Shown: positions 1-6,795 of the stretch, piece by piece | How the letters are laid out: each line of letters starts with the position of its first letter | Position numbering within the stretch: the first letter of the stretch is position 1 | Assembly (NCBI GenBank): GCA_016763715.1 | Contig: JAESTG010000414.1 | Coordinates: forward strand, 1-7,704 | Origin: Flavobacteriaceae bacterium | GTDB taxonomy: Bacteria > Bacteroidota > Bacteroidia > Flavobacteriales > Flavobacteriaceae | Direction of reading: 5' to 3' | DNA: 7,704 bases | Notes under the pieces: model-generated | The model's database searches: none | The model's input: only the letters and a program-made list of their open reading frames with translations | What the model was told of the DNA's origin: nothing | Program-made: the position numbers and the translations under genes

Positions 1-906
1 ACCCGTAAAAAATTTATTTTGCTCTGGCTTAAAGTAAACTCCCCAGACACCATCGGGAAAATTAGCAAATCCAGTACCTGAACCATCTTCAAATGGATGC
101 TCATGATACACGGAAAAATCCCCAATAGTAGTATTAAATTTATAGTCGATCAGATAGGTACCCAAATGATTTCCCACTGCATTTTGAATTTCACCTTCAA
201 TGCCAATTTCTGGTGCTCTTTTGGCTAAAAATACATCTACAAATGCCTTAAAATCATTAGGCAGCTCCCCAAAGATTGGCGAGGTCCCACCCCATTGTGC
301 ATAGTGCTGTATTTGAACCGTTAATTGATTGTTTTCATTAAACTGGGTAATTAATCCAAGCCTTTTATAATGTATTCTAACATCGTTCACAAAACGATTA
401 TCATTTAACTGATAATGTGCTATACCCCAGTCAATGTTAAAAATCTCTGACAGTTTCAATGGATTATTGGCTTCAATAATTAACCCGCCAAATGGACGTG
501 CGTTACCAGAAAGCAAAAGGTTTTTATTGGTAGCAGAAAGACCTTGAACTCTAGTTTCCCCGCGTTTAGCTCCTAAAGTTGCTTTTAGCCATCTATTTTT
601 AAACTGAAGATAAAGATCTCTTCTTTGAAACTCGTCAACCACTTCATCTCTATAAAACAGAGCTACTCCAGCTTCGAAGGAAGCATTATCACTAAGAGTG
701 TAGCTTCCACTAACTTCCCCAAGTCCTGAGAATTTACTAGCAGAACCAAATTGCCCATCACTATTTGCATACATCCAAAATGGATTAACATCTTCAGAAG
801 AAAATAAACCACTCACCGAAATCTTTCCATCCCATTCTATAGATTGCGCATTAGAATGAAAAATGATGAAAATATAGCAACTAATAGTAAAGATATTTTT
901 TCTCAT
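1..906 (-). CDS. wzi: Wzi-like capsule assembly outer-membrane protein, partial (C-terminus beyond left edge)
   Basis: An uninterrupted reading frame of 302 codons starts at the ATG at 906-904 and runs off the left edge, so only the N-terminal portion is seen. It opens with a signal peptide: a short basic start (MRKN), a hydrophobic stretch at residues 5-16, and probable cleavage near SNA-QS (20/21). The mature part has alternating beta-barrel-like segments and motifs I associate with the capsule assembly Wzi family: NPFWMYANSDGQ (41-52), LSGNARPFGG (132-141), HYAQWGGTSP (201-210) and YHEHPFEDGSG (267-277). Wzi is an outer-membrane beta-barrel that helps attach or organise capsule polysaccharide on the surface; E. 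coli Wzi has about 480 residues, so roughly a third is probably missing. The gene begins 20 bases after the kinase stop codon, with no promoter in the gap, so it is likely co-transcribed with it. The start choice is supported by the signal peptide immediately following. Confidence 0.85.
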   Translation of the reverse strand, partial: MRKNIFTISCYIFIIFHSNAQSIEWDGKISVSGLFSSEDVNPFWMYANSDGQFGSASKFSGLGEVSGSYTLSDNASFEAGVALFYRDEVVDEFQRRDLYLQFKNRWLKATLGAKRGETRVQGLSATNKNLLLSGNARPFGGLIIEANNPLKLSEIFNIDWGIAHYQLNDNRFVNDVRIHYKRLGLITQFNENNQLTVQIQHYAQWGGTSPIFGELPNDFKAFVDVFLAKRAPEIGIEGEIQNAVGNHLGTYLIDYKFNTTIGDFSVYHEHPFEDGSGTGFANFPDGVWGVYFKPEQNKFFTG

Positions 907-926
907 CGAGAATAGTTTTCAGAAGA

Positions 927-3311
927 TTACCTAGAGAACATTCGCTGCCAAAAAGACTTCTTCTCATCAGTATAACTGTAGCCATACTTGTTCCCATACC
1001 CAAAATTATTAAGAGCAACATTATTTAAAACGGCAGCTACATTTACAAGTCTACCGTCTTCAATAGCATCTTTTGGAAACTCCAACAGTCTCTTTTCAGT
1101 GTAATTTGCTCTAACAACATAAAGAGTCACATCTGCAAGCTTATTAATGATAATCGTATCTGTCACAAGCATAGATGGTGCGGTATCTACCACAACATAA
1201 TCATACATGCTTCTAATCTCATCAAAGAAGTTTTTGGTTCTTGACTCCATAAGCAATTCTGCTGGATTAGGTGGAATAATACCTGAAAGCACAATATCTA
1301 AATTTTCATTATATCTACTTTGGGCAACCAAATCGGTAACCGAAAGTGACTGATCTATGATATATTCTGTTAGACCTTTTCTGGATTGTGATTCTTTCGG
1401 TAAGTATCTATGCAACTGTGGGTTTCTAATATCTGCTCCAACAAGTGCTACCTTCTTTCCTGTCTGTGCTAAGGTAAGAGCCAAATTAAATGCTACAAAT
1501 GTTTTTCCCTCTCCTTTTATTGTGGATGTTACAAAAACGGTATTGGCTTTATGTGAATTTTTCAGTTTATTGATAAACAAATACTGCAAATTGGTTCGCA
1601 GTATTCTAAAGGATTCGGCTAGTATGCTTCGATCATTCGATTGAAATAATTCTTCCTCGCCTTTTTTAAGTTTAGGGATTTCACCAATCAAACTAGTCTC
1701 TCTTAATACCTTCTCAATATCATGGCGATTATTCACCTTATTATTTAGCAGTGTTCTACTATAAATAAATAGAAACGGAATCAATAGCCCAACCAAAACA
1801 GCACCTAAATAAATTAATGGTCGATTTGGAGAAACTGGTGCTTTGCTACTAAATGCATTATCAACAACTTTAGCTTTTGAGGCCGTGACCGCCAAAGAAA
1901 TAGAAGCTTCTTCTCTTTGCTGTAATAAGAACAAATAAAGTTGTTCTTTAATAGTCTGTTGGCGTTCAATGCCTCGGAATATTTTTTCTTTTGCTGGAAC
2001 TCTAGATAACTTCGAATTAAGCGATGCCTCTCTATAATTAAGATCGCGAAGGCTAATTTTGAGAGTGTTGGTTGTATTTTTTAGACTATTTAAAATGTTA
2101 CTTCTAATTCCGCTAATTTGGTTATTCACATTAACTACAACTGGGTTTTTTGCCGTAGAGGTTCTAAGGAGTTTATTACGCTGAAGAATAAGAGCGTTAT
2201 AATTATTCACGTCTTGGGTCACTTCATTTCCTTCTAGCCCAATATTAGAGGGTAGAAGATCATTATTATTGGCTTGTTCCATATAATCGATCATGGTATT
2301 AGCCAACTCTAACTGGGTATTAACATCAAATTGCCTTTTCTCATACTCACTTGCATTTTCCAAGATAAGTTGGGCTTCCGCCTCTATATTCGTAAGGCGA
2401 TTGCTGCTTTTGAATTGTTCCTTATTTCGCTCCACTGAATCCAAGTCGCGAGTAATAATTTCTAGCCTTGTGTCAATAAAATCGGATGTTTTCTTAGCCA
2501 CCTGACTTCTATCCGCCTTAGCATCTTCGTTATACTGAAAAATAAGTTCATTAATGAAATCCTCCGCCTTGGCTCTTACTGGAGAAAGCAATCGTAATTG
2601 AACTACATTGCTATTCTTTATTTCATTGGATACTTGTATTCGTTTTTGATATGCAAAGGCAAGTGCATCAATATCCCTATAGGTAACCGCTACTTTTTTC
2701 CCAAGAAAATTCTCAAACATTCTACCGTTATCTAAAACGGGGAAAACGGTTATTTTTCCAAAGGGAAGGATAACCTCTTCTCCAAAATTGTATGTACCAT
2801 CGATAGTCTTTGTTTCATTCTCAACTTGATACTGAGTTCCAGAAAGTACTTCGAAATACAATTGCGGAACTGCTTTATGCCGCGTGCTGTCATTGAAAGA
2901 CAAATATTGTACCTCAAAAGGCTTATAGGAGTATAATTCGGATGTTTTAATCGTTCCTAAACTCTCATAAGTTATGTTAAGGTTTAGGGTTTCTACTGTA
3001 TTCCGTATTATCCGTTTGGATCTAAAGACAGCCAGTTCGTTTTCAATTTTATTCCCTCCATAACTATTCAATAATCCTCCTAGGCCCGTAAATGCTGCCA
3101 GTTCGGTAGCTCCACCTCCACTTTTTTCATCTTTAATGATTACCGTAGCGCTACTCATATAGTAACTCGTAGAATACCTCAGATACACAAAGGCGCCAAT
3201 AGAAGTGAAGATTACTCCTAAAATGAACAAAAACCAAAACCGTGTGTATTGATCCACTATCTCTCTTAGTGACTGTTCTTTTTCTTGCTGTTCCATGCGC
3301 GGGTCATTCAT
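927..3311 (-). CDS. wzc: Wzc-like polysaccharide co-polymerase with tyrosine autokinase domain
   Basis: This 794-residue inner-membrane protein fuses a Wzz-type chain-length domain to a cytoplasmic bacterial tyrosine kinase (BY-kinase). The order is: transmembrane helix at about 25-45; large periplasmic region with long helical, coiled-coil-like stretches at about 245-470; a proline-rich APVSPNRP segment (491-498) leading into the second membrane helix (about 498-518); then the kinase. The kinase has the oligomerisation motif ExxRxxR (E566, R569, R572), Walker A TSTIKGEGKT (595-604), Walker A' VALVGADIRNP (621-631), Walker B YVVVDTAP (705-712) and a C-terminal tyrosine cluster (Y772, Y776, Y778, Y780). 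In the family, cycling of this cluster's phosphorylation controls polymer length and export with Wza. Walker A' has Gly625 where E. coli Wzc has the first Asp of its DxD. The start lies 10 bases after the wza stop, implying co-transcription; Met6 is an alternative start. No Wzb-type phosphatase gene is present in the window. Confidence 0.93.
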   Translation of the reverse strand: MNDPRMEQQEKEQSLREIVDQYTRFWFLFILGVIFTSIGAFVYLRYSTSYYMSSATVIIKDEKSGGGATELAAFTGLGGLLNSYGGNKIENELAVFRSKRIIRNTVETLNLNITYESLGTIKTSELYSYKPFEVQYLSFNDSTRHKAVPQLYFEVLSGTQYQVENETKTIDGTYNFGEEVILPFGKITVFPVLDNGRMFENFLGKKVAVTYRDIDALAFAYQKRIQVSNEIKNSNVVQLRLLSPVRAKAEDFINELIFQYNEDAKADRSQVAKKTSDFIDTRLEIITRDLDSVERNKEQFKSSNRLTNIEAEAQLILENASEYEKRQFDVNTQLELANTMIDYMEQANNNDLLPSNIGLEGNEVTQDVNNYNALILQRNKLLRTSTAKNPVVVNVNNQISGIRSNILNSLKNTTNTLKISLRDLNYREASLNSKLSRVPAKEKIFRGIERQQTIKEQLYLFLLQQREEASISLAVTASKAKVVDNAFSSKAPVSPNRPLIYLGAVLVGLLIPFLFIYSRTLLNNKVNNRHDIEKVLRETSLIGEIPKLKKGEEELFQSNDRSILAESFRILRTNLQYLFINKLKNSHKANTVFVTSTIKGEGKTFVAFNLALTLAQTGKKVALVGADIRNPQLHRYLPKESQSRKGLTEYIIDQSLSVTDLVAQSRYNENLDIVLSGIIPPNPAELLMESRTKNFFDEIRSMYDYVVVDTAPSMLVTDTIIINKLADVTLYVVRANYTEKRLLEFPKDAIEDGRLVNVAAVLNNVALNNFGYGNKYGYSYTDEKKSFWQRMFSR

Positions 3312-3321
3312 AGGTGAGGGA

Positions 3322-4077
3322 TTATCTAGTCAATAAAATTATACTACTCAATATAATGGTAACTACTGACAACAGTGCTGGAATATCTGGTATAAACCCT
3401 GACTTTTTCACTCCTTTTAAAGAGGGTTGAACATAAACTACATCGTTCTGTTTCAGAAAATAAAAAGGGCTTGAAAAGAAATCTGTTTTCGTGAGGTCAA
3501 CATGAGCCACTTGCTGTTTTCCATTCACTTTTCGTATCACCATTATGTTTTCTCTTTTTCCATCTTCGGAAAGATCTCCTGCCAGACCCAATGCCTCTGG
3601 TAAAGTTACCCGCTCATCTTGAATAGTGTATACGCCAGGTGCGTTCACTTCCCCTAGAACGGTAATTTTAAAATTCATAATTCGTACATCAACTACTACA
3701 TCAGTAATATACTCAGATAGGGCAGCTCTCAAATCTGATTTTACTTGTCCACGTGTTTTTCCTGCTACGGAAACATCTCCTATTACGGGGAAATTAATAG
3801 TTCCATCCACATTCACTAAATACCCTTGTAAACCTGCATTTGAATTGGTAATATTTCCTTCTAAACCTGTGTTTCGCTTGAATGGAGCAATCACTGCTTC
3901 ATCGATAGATGATATTGCAACATATAAAATATCATTAGTTTCAATAATAGGTTCAAAGTTTTGATCACTTAACTTATCATTAAGTCCATCGGCATCTTGA
4001 AAATAAATTATCTCCTTTTTAGAGGCACAAGAAGTAGCAAGTATGAGTACTGAAAAAAGAATGAAAAACTTCTTCAT
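3322..4077 (-). CDS. wza: Wza-like polysaccharide export lipoprotein (Poly_export plus one SLBB domain)
   Basis: This 251-residue outer-membrane export protein would form the channel for the polysaccharide and dock on the Wzc partner encoded just downstream. It has a lipoprotein signal peptide: MKKFF, a hydrophobic stretch at 5-14, and a lipobox-like ATSC with Cys17 as lipidation site (the -3 residue is Ala, slightly off the usual Leu/Val/Ile). The Poly_export domain spans about 43-135, including the VDGTINFPVIGDV segment (90-102). One SLBB domain begins at KITVLGEVNAPGVY (137-150) and continues to about 195. The C-terminus is a strongly hydrophobic helix (about 231-250) ending LLTR. E. coli Wza (379 residues) is longer; this compact form is common in Bacteroidota. 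The start follows a 60-base gap from the dehydratase stop, and that gap carries a TATATTTG promoter-like element. The next gene, wzc, starts 10 bases after its stop. Confidence 0.92.
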   Translation of the reverse strand: MKKFFILFSVLILATSCASKKEIIYFQDADGLNDKLSDQNFEPIIETNDILYVAISSIDEAVIAPFKRNTGLEGNITNSNAGLQGYLVNVDGTINFPVIGDVSVAGKTRGQVKSDLRAALSEYITDVVVDVRIMNFKITVLGEVNAPGVYTIQDERVTLPEALGLAGDLSEDGKRENIMVIRKVNGKQQVAHVDLTKTDFFSSPFYFLKQNDVVYVQPSLKGVKKSGFIPDIPALLSVVTIILSSIILLTR

Positions 4078-4096
4078 AGGTGGGCTTATTTTGATG

Positions 4097-4104
4097 CAAA
4101 TATA
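4097..4104 (-). promoter_or_regulatory. Bacteroidota-type -7 element (TATATTTG) upstream of wza
   Basis: Read on the minus strand, the 60-base gap between the dehydratase and wza contains TATATTTG, an exact match to the TAnnTTTG -7 consensus of Bacteroidota housekeeping promoters. It lies 19 bases before the wza ATG, giving a leader of only about 12-15 nucleotides. I see no clean TTG at the usual 17-23 base spacing upstream, so the -33 element would be degenerate. The flanking 11 bases (CTATATTTGCA) are identical to those before the dehydratase gene. Promoter activity is inferred. Confidence 0.4.
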
Positions 4105-4137
4105 GGGTTTCTTAAAAAACAGAAATTACTCATTTAA

Positions 4138-6105
4138 TTAAGTTGTTTCCAGTCCATTTTTCGGCTTGGGTTTCACATCTAACTCTTCAAAAGTTGAATT
4201 TTCACTAATAAATTCTGGCACTAATTCCTTTAGTAATTGAACCACCCTCTTATCCTCGTGTCGTGTAGCAGTTTTTATGATTGTTTTAATTTCTTTTTTA
4301 ATTTGTGAAAAATCACCCGTAGGGACTTTGGATATCATAATTTTTGGATGGTGTGTAGACAATACCGTTGATGTATCATTTAATAATTCCTCATACAACT
4401 TTTCACCAGGGCGCAATCCCGTAATCTTAATATCAATATCTTTATATGGTTCTAGGCCAGACAAACGAATCATTCGTTCGGCTAAGTCTAGTATTTTAAT
4501 AGGTTTCCCCATATCAAAAACATAAATCTCTCCCCCTTTTCCCATAGTACCAGCTTGCAATACTAACTGACAAGCTTCTGGAATAGTCATGAAATAGCGA
4601 ATAATATCTTTGTGGGTTACAGTAACCGGTCCCCCTTGCATAATCTGTTTTCTAAAATGTGGAATTACAGACCCATCAGAGCCTAGAACATTTCCAAAAC
4701 GTGTAGTGATAAATCTAGTATAGATTCCTTTCTCCTTTTGAAGAGATTGTACATACATTTCGGCAGCGCGTTTAGACGCACCCATCACATTAGTCGGGTT
4801 CACAGCTTTATCCGTAGATACCATCACAAATTTATCTATATCGTAAGTGATAGATAAAATGGCAATATTCACAGTTCCAAGAATGTTTACGTAGATAGCT
4901 TCATGCGGGTTTCTTTCAATTAAAGGGACATGTTTGTATGCTGCGGCATGATAAATAAAATCAAAATCATATTTCTTGAACATGAGTTCCATCCGATACA
5001 TATTACTAATATCTGCCAATTCAGTAATAAAATTAAGCTTCGGATAATTTTGAAGTAAATATAGTTCTAGTTCGTGCAATGCACACTCTGCTTGATCCAA
5101 GATAATCACCTGTTTGGGATTAAATTCAGAAATTTGCCGAACTATTTCACTACCAATTGAACCAGCTCCACCAGTTACCAAAATCGTTTTTCCATTCAAG
5201 TCTTTCCGAATCATTTCATCGTCAATAACGATGGGCTCTCGTTCCAATAAATCTTCGATTTGAATAGGCTTAATTTGGTTTTTAATATCATCCTTAGTAT
5301 TCCACTTCTCCATGTTTGGCACATTAAGAACTTCTATTTGATGCGCAATACATACTTCAACAATTTCATTTTTCAAGGTTCCACCGAGAGAATCGCTAAT
5401 TAAAATAACAGCCTCTATATTATGTGCTAATAGGGAAGCAGCAAGACCTTTTTGTACAGGAATCACAGGTTTTCCAAGGATTTCGTACCTCTTTGAAACC
5501 ATGGTTTTGGTAAGAAATCCAACCAGAGTATAGGGTAAGTTTGATTCTGTCGTTATAGCCCTACCCAATGAAATAGTACTATCGCTAACCCCAACAATAG
5601 CAACTCTTTTTTTATTACTTCCCGATGCTGCTCTTTTTAAAAAGACATAACTTTCTTTAACTACAATTCTAAAAACCAACATCATCGAAAAAGACAGCAA
5701 CATAAATATAAAAAGAAAGGTGCTGAGAAATATTTTCTGCCCAGTTATTCCATCATAGATAAGGTTAAACACGTACAAACTCCCAGTAGACGAGATCATT
5801 GCAAAGGCAAGTTTTCTAATATCGGTAAATGTGGAATGTCGTATAATCCCTGAATAAGTTCGAAAAATATAGAAGAAAACTAGGCTTACCGCTAATATCA
5901 CTAATCCTTGTTCTGGAATAGAAAGGACATCGTGAAAATTGATTGGTGTCCCCTGAAATATAAAATAGACAGAAACAATGGAAATTATCACCAACAATGC
6001 ATCTATCAAAACGACGATCCATCGTGGCAAATATCGCTGGTCCAATAGGCTTAATTTATTGTCGCCTTTGTATAGCTGTCCAAAAATTTGTTCAGTTTTC
6101 TTCAC
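4138..6105 (-). CDS. Membrane-anchored nucleotide-sugar 4,6-dehydratase (CapD/WbpM/PglF-like)
   Basis: This 655-residue protein has four N-terminal membrane helices (about 29-50, 67-81, 101-117, 126-145), a CoA-binding-like Rossmann segment (KKRVAIVGVSDS, 165-176) and a C-terminal extended-SDR domain. The SDR part shows the NAD(P) motif TGGAGSIGSE (311-320), AAAYKHVPL (387-395), STDKAVNPTNVMGASK (430-445) and TRFGNVLGSDGSV (468-480). The catalytic YxxxK Tyr is replaced by Met441 (MGASK), the Ser-Met-Lys arrangement known for long WbpM-type enzymes, so this is not a defect. The family converts UDP-GlcNAc to a UDP-4-keto-6-deoxy sugar at the inner membrane. The neighbouring aminotransferase favours a PglF-like role in making a 4-amino-4,6-dideoxy sugar; exact substrate and stereochemistry cannot be read from sequence. 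The start is GTG (6105-6103); no ATG occurs in frame until about residue 103, which would remove the first two membrane helices. A TATATTTG element lies 20 bases upstream. Confidence 0.92.
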   Translation of the reverse strand: MKKTEQIFGQLYKGDNKLSLLDQRYLPRWIVVLIDALLVIISIVSVYFIFQGTPINFHDVLSIPEQGLVILAVSLVFFYIFRTYSGIIRHSTFTDIRKLAFAMISSTGSLYVFNLIYDGITGQKIFLSTFLFIFMLLSFSMMLVFRIVVKESYVFLKRAASGSNKKRVAIVGVSDSTISLGRAITTESNLPYTLVGFLTKTMVSKRYEILGKPVIPVQKGLAASLLAHNIEAVILISDSLGGTLKNEIVEVCIAHQIEVLNVPNMEKWNTKDDIKNQIKPIQIEDLLEREPIVIDDEMIRKDLNGKTILVTGGAGSIGSEIVRQISEFNPKQVIILDQAECALHELELYLLQNYPKLNFITELADISNMYRMELMFKKYDFDFIYHAAAYKHVPLIERNPHEAIYVNILGTVNIAILSITYDIDKFVMVSTDKAVNPTNVMGASKRAAEMYVQSLQKEKGIYTRFITTRFGNVLGSDGSVIPHFRKQIMQGGPVTVTHKDIIRYFMTIPEACQLVLQAGTMGKGGEIYVFDMGKPIKILDLAERMIRLSGLEPYKDIDIKITGLRPGEKLYEELLNDTSTVLSTHHPKIMISKVPTGDFSQIKKEIKTIIKTATRHEDKRVVQLLKELVPEFISENSTFEELDVKPKPKNGLETT

Positions 6106-6125
6106 GTTAAAGCAGTTGGGGGGTG

Positions 6126-6158
6126 CAAATATAGTTATTATCTAGCCCAAATTCTCAA
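6126..6158 (-). promoter_or_regulatory. Putative promoter upstream of the 4,6-dehydratase gene (TTG - 22 bp - TATATTTG)
   Basis: On the minus strand a TTG at 6158-6156 is followed after 22 bases by TATATTTG at 6133-6126, 20 bases before the GTG start. This fits the TTG/TAnnTTTG pattern reported for Bacteroidetes/Flavobacterium promoters, within their 17-23 base spacing. The -33 half lies inside the 3' end of the aminotransferase gene, whose stop is at 6144-6142. If active, it gives a leader of roughly 13-15 nucleotides and lets the dehydratase and export genes be expressed independently of the genes upstream. Promoter activity is inferred. Confidence 0.45.
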
Positions 6159-6795
6159 TTACAAGACGAATACGTTCCTTTTGCTCTAAAGATAAATTGG
6201 ACCCAGAGGGAAGACATAGACCACAAGAAAACAGACTTTCCGAAACACCACTACCATAGTAAGGAGCTTCAGAAAAAACAGGTTGTAAATGCATAGGTTT
6301 CCAAAGGGGCCGAGATTCAATATTCTCTACTGAAAGAGCCAATCTGAGTTCCTCCGAAGAAAACTTTGAATTGGCATCAAAAGTTATACAGCTCAGCCAA
6401 TGATTAGAGAACAATGAATCATCCTTTTCACAGAAAACCGTCACCCCAACATTTTCACTAAAAAGGTCTTTGTAAAATTCATTATTTACCCTTCTTAAAG
6501 CTACATGTGCATCCAAAATTTCCAATTGCCCTCTTCCAATTCCAGCACATATATTACTCATACGATAGTTATATCCAATTTGAGAATGCTCATAATGTGG
6601 AGCATCATCTCTAGCTTGAGTAGCTAAAAAAACCGTTTTATCCTTTATAGCTTTGCTTGGAGTCACCAATGCGCCCCCTCCCGAAGTGGTAATTATTTTA
6701 TTTCCATTAAAGGAAAGAATTGAGATATCACCAAATGTCCCACAAGGGATTCCTTTATATGTACTTCCTAATGCCTCTGCACTATCCTCAATCAA
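6142..6795 (-). CDS. C-terminal fragment of the split DegT-family aminotransferase
   Basis: This 217-codon frame is open from just after the shift site and could only start on its own at a TTG (6795-6793), which falls in the middle of the conserved PLIEDSAEALGS motif; independent initiation is therefore unlikely. Fragment numbering: PLP-ring Asp4, Schiff-base Lys33 in SFNGNKIITTSGGG, the YNYRMSNICAGIGRGQLE segment (75-92), SRPLWKPMHLQPVF (161-174) and GLCLPSGSNLS (192-202). All residues needed for PLP chemistry except the phosphate-binding loop lie here. The fragment ends TAG-type at 6144-6142, 36 bases before the GTG of the dehydratase gene. Confidence 0.75.
   Translation of the reverse strand: MIEDSAEALGSTYKGIPCGTFGDISILSFNGNKIITTSGGGALVTPSKAIKDKTVFLATQARDDAPHYEHSQIGYNYRMSNICAGIGRGQLEILDAHVALRRVNNEFYKDLFSENVGVTVFCEKDDSLFSNHWLSCITFDANSKFSSEELRLALSVENIESRPLWKPMHLQPVFSEAPYYGSGVSESLFSCGLCLPSGSNLSLEQKERIRLVIENLG

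Noticed and set aside
1357..1644. Plus-strand open frames antisense to the kinase and the other genes (for example 1357-1644, 2293-2505, 3626-3964, 4277-4525, 6653-7097, 7022-7351)
   Set aside because: They lie wholly inside strongly recognised minus-strand genes, show no recognisable domain and have no start context of their own.
4108..4125. Small inverted repeat TTTCT-N8-AGAAA in the dehydratase-wza gap as a terminator
   Set aside because: The stem is only five mostly A/T pairs with an eight-base loop and no GC-rich core; it is expected by chance in AT-rich DNA.
5816..6022. 68-codon minus-strand frame inside the dehydratase gene
   Set aside because: It overlaps the four-helix membrane region of a well-supported protein in another frame, and its translation has no recognisable features.
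4138..6105. Loss of the catalytic Tyr (MGASK instead of YxxxK) as an inactivating mutation of the dehydratase
   Set aside because: The Ser-Met-Lys arrangement is the known normal state of long WbpM/CapD-type dehydratases.
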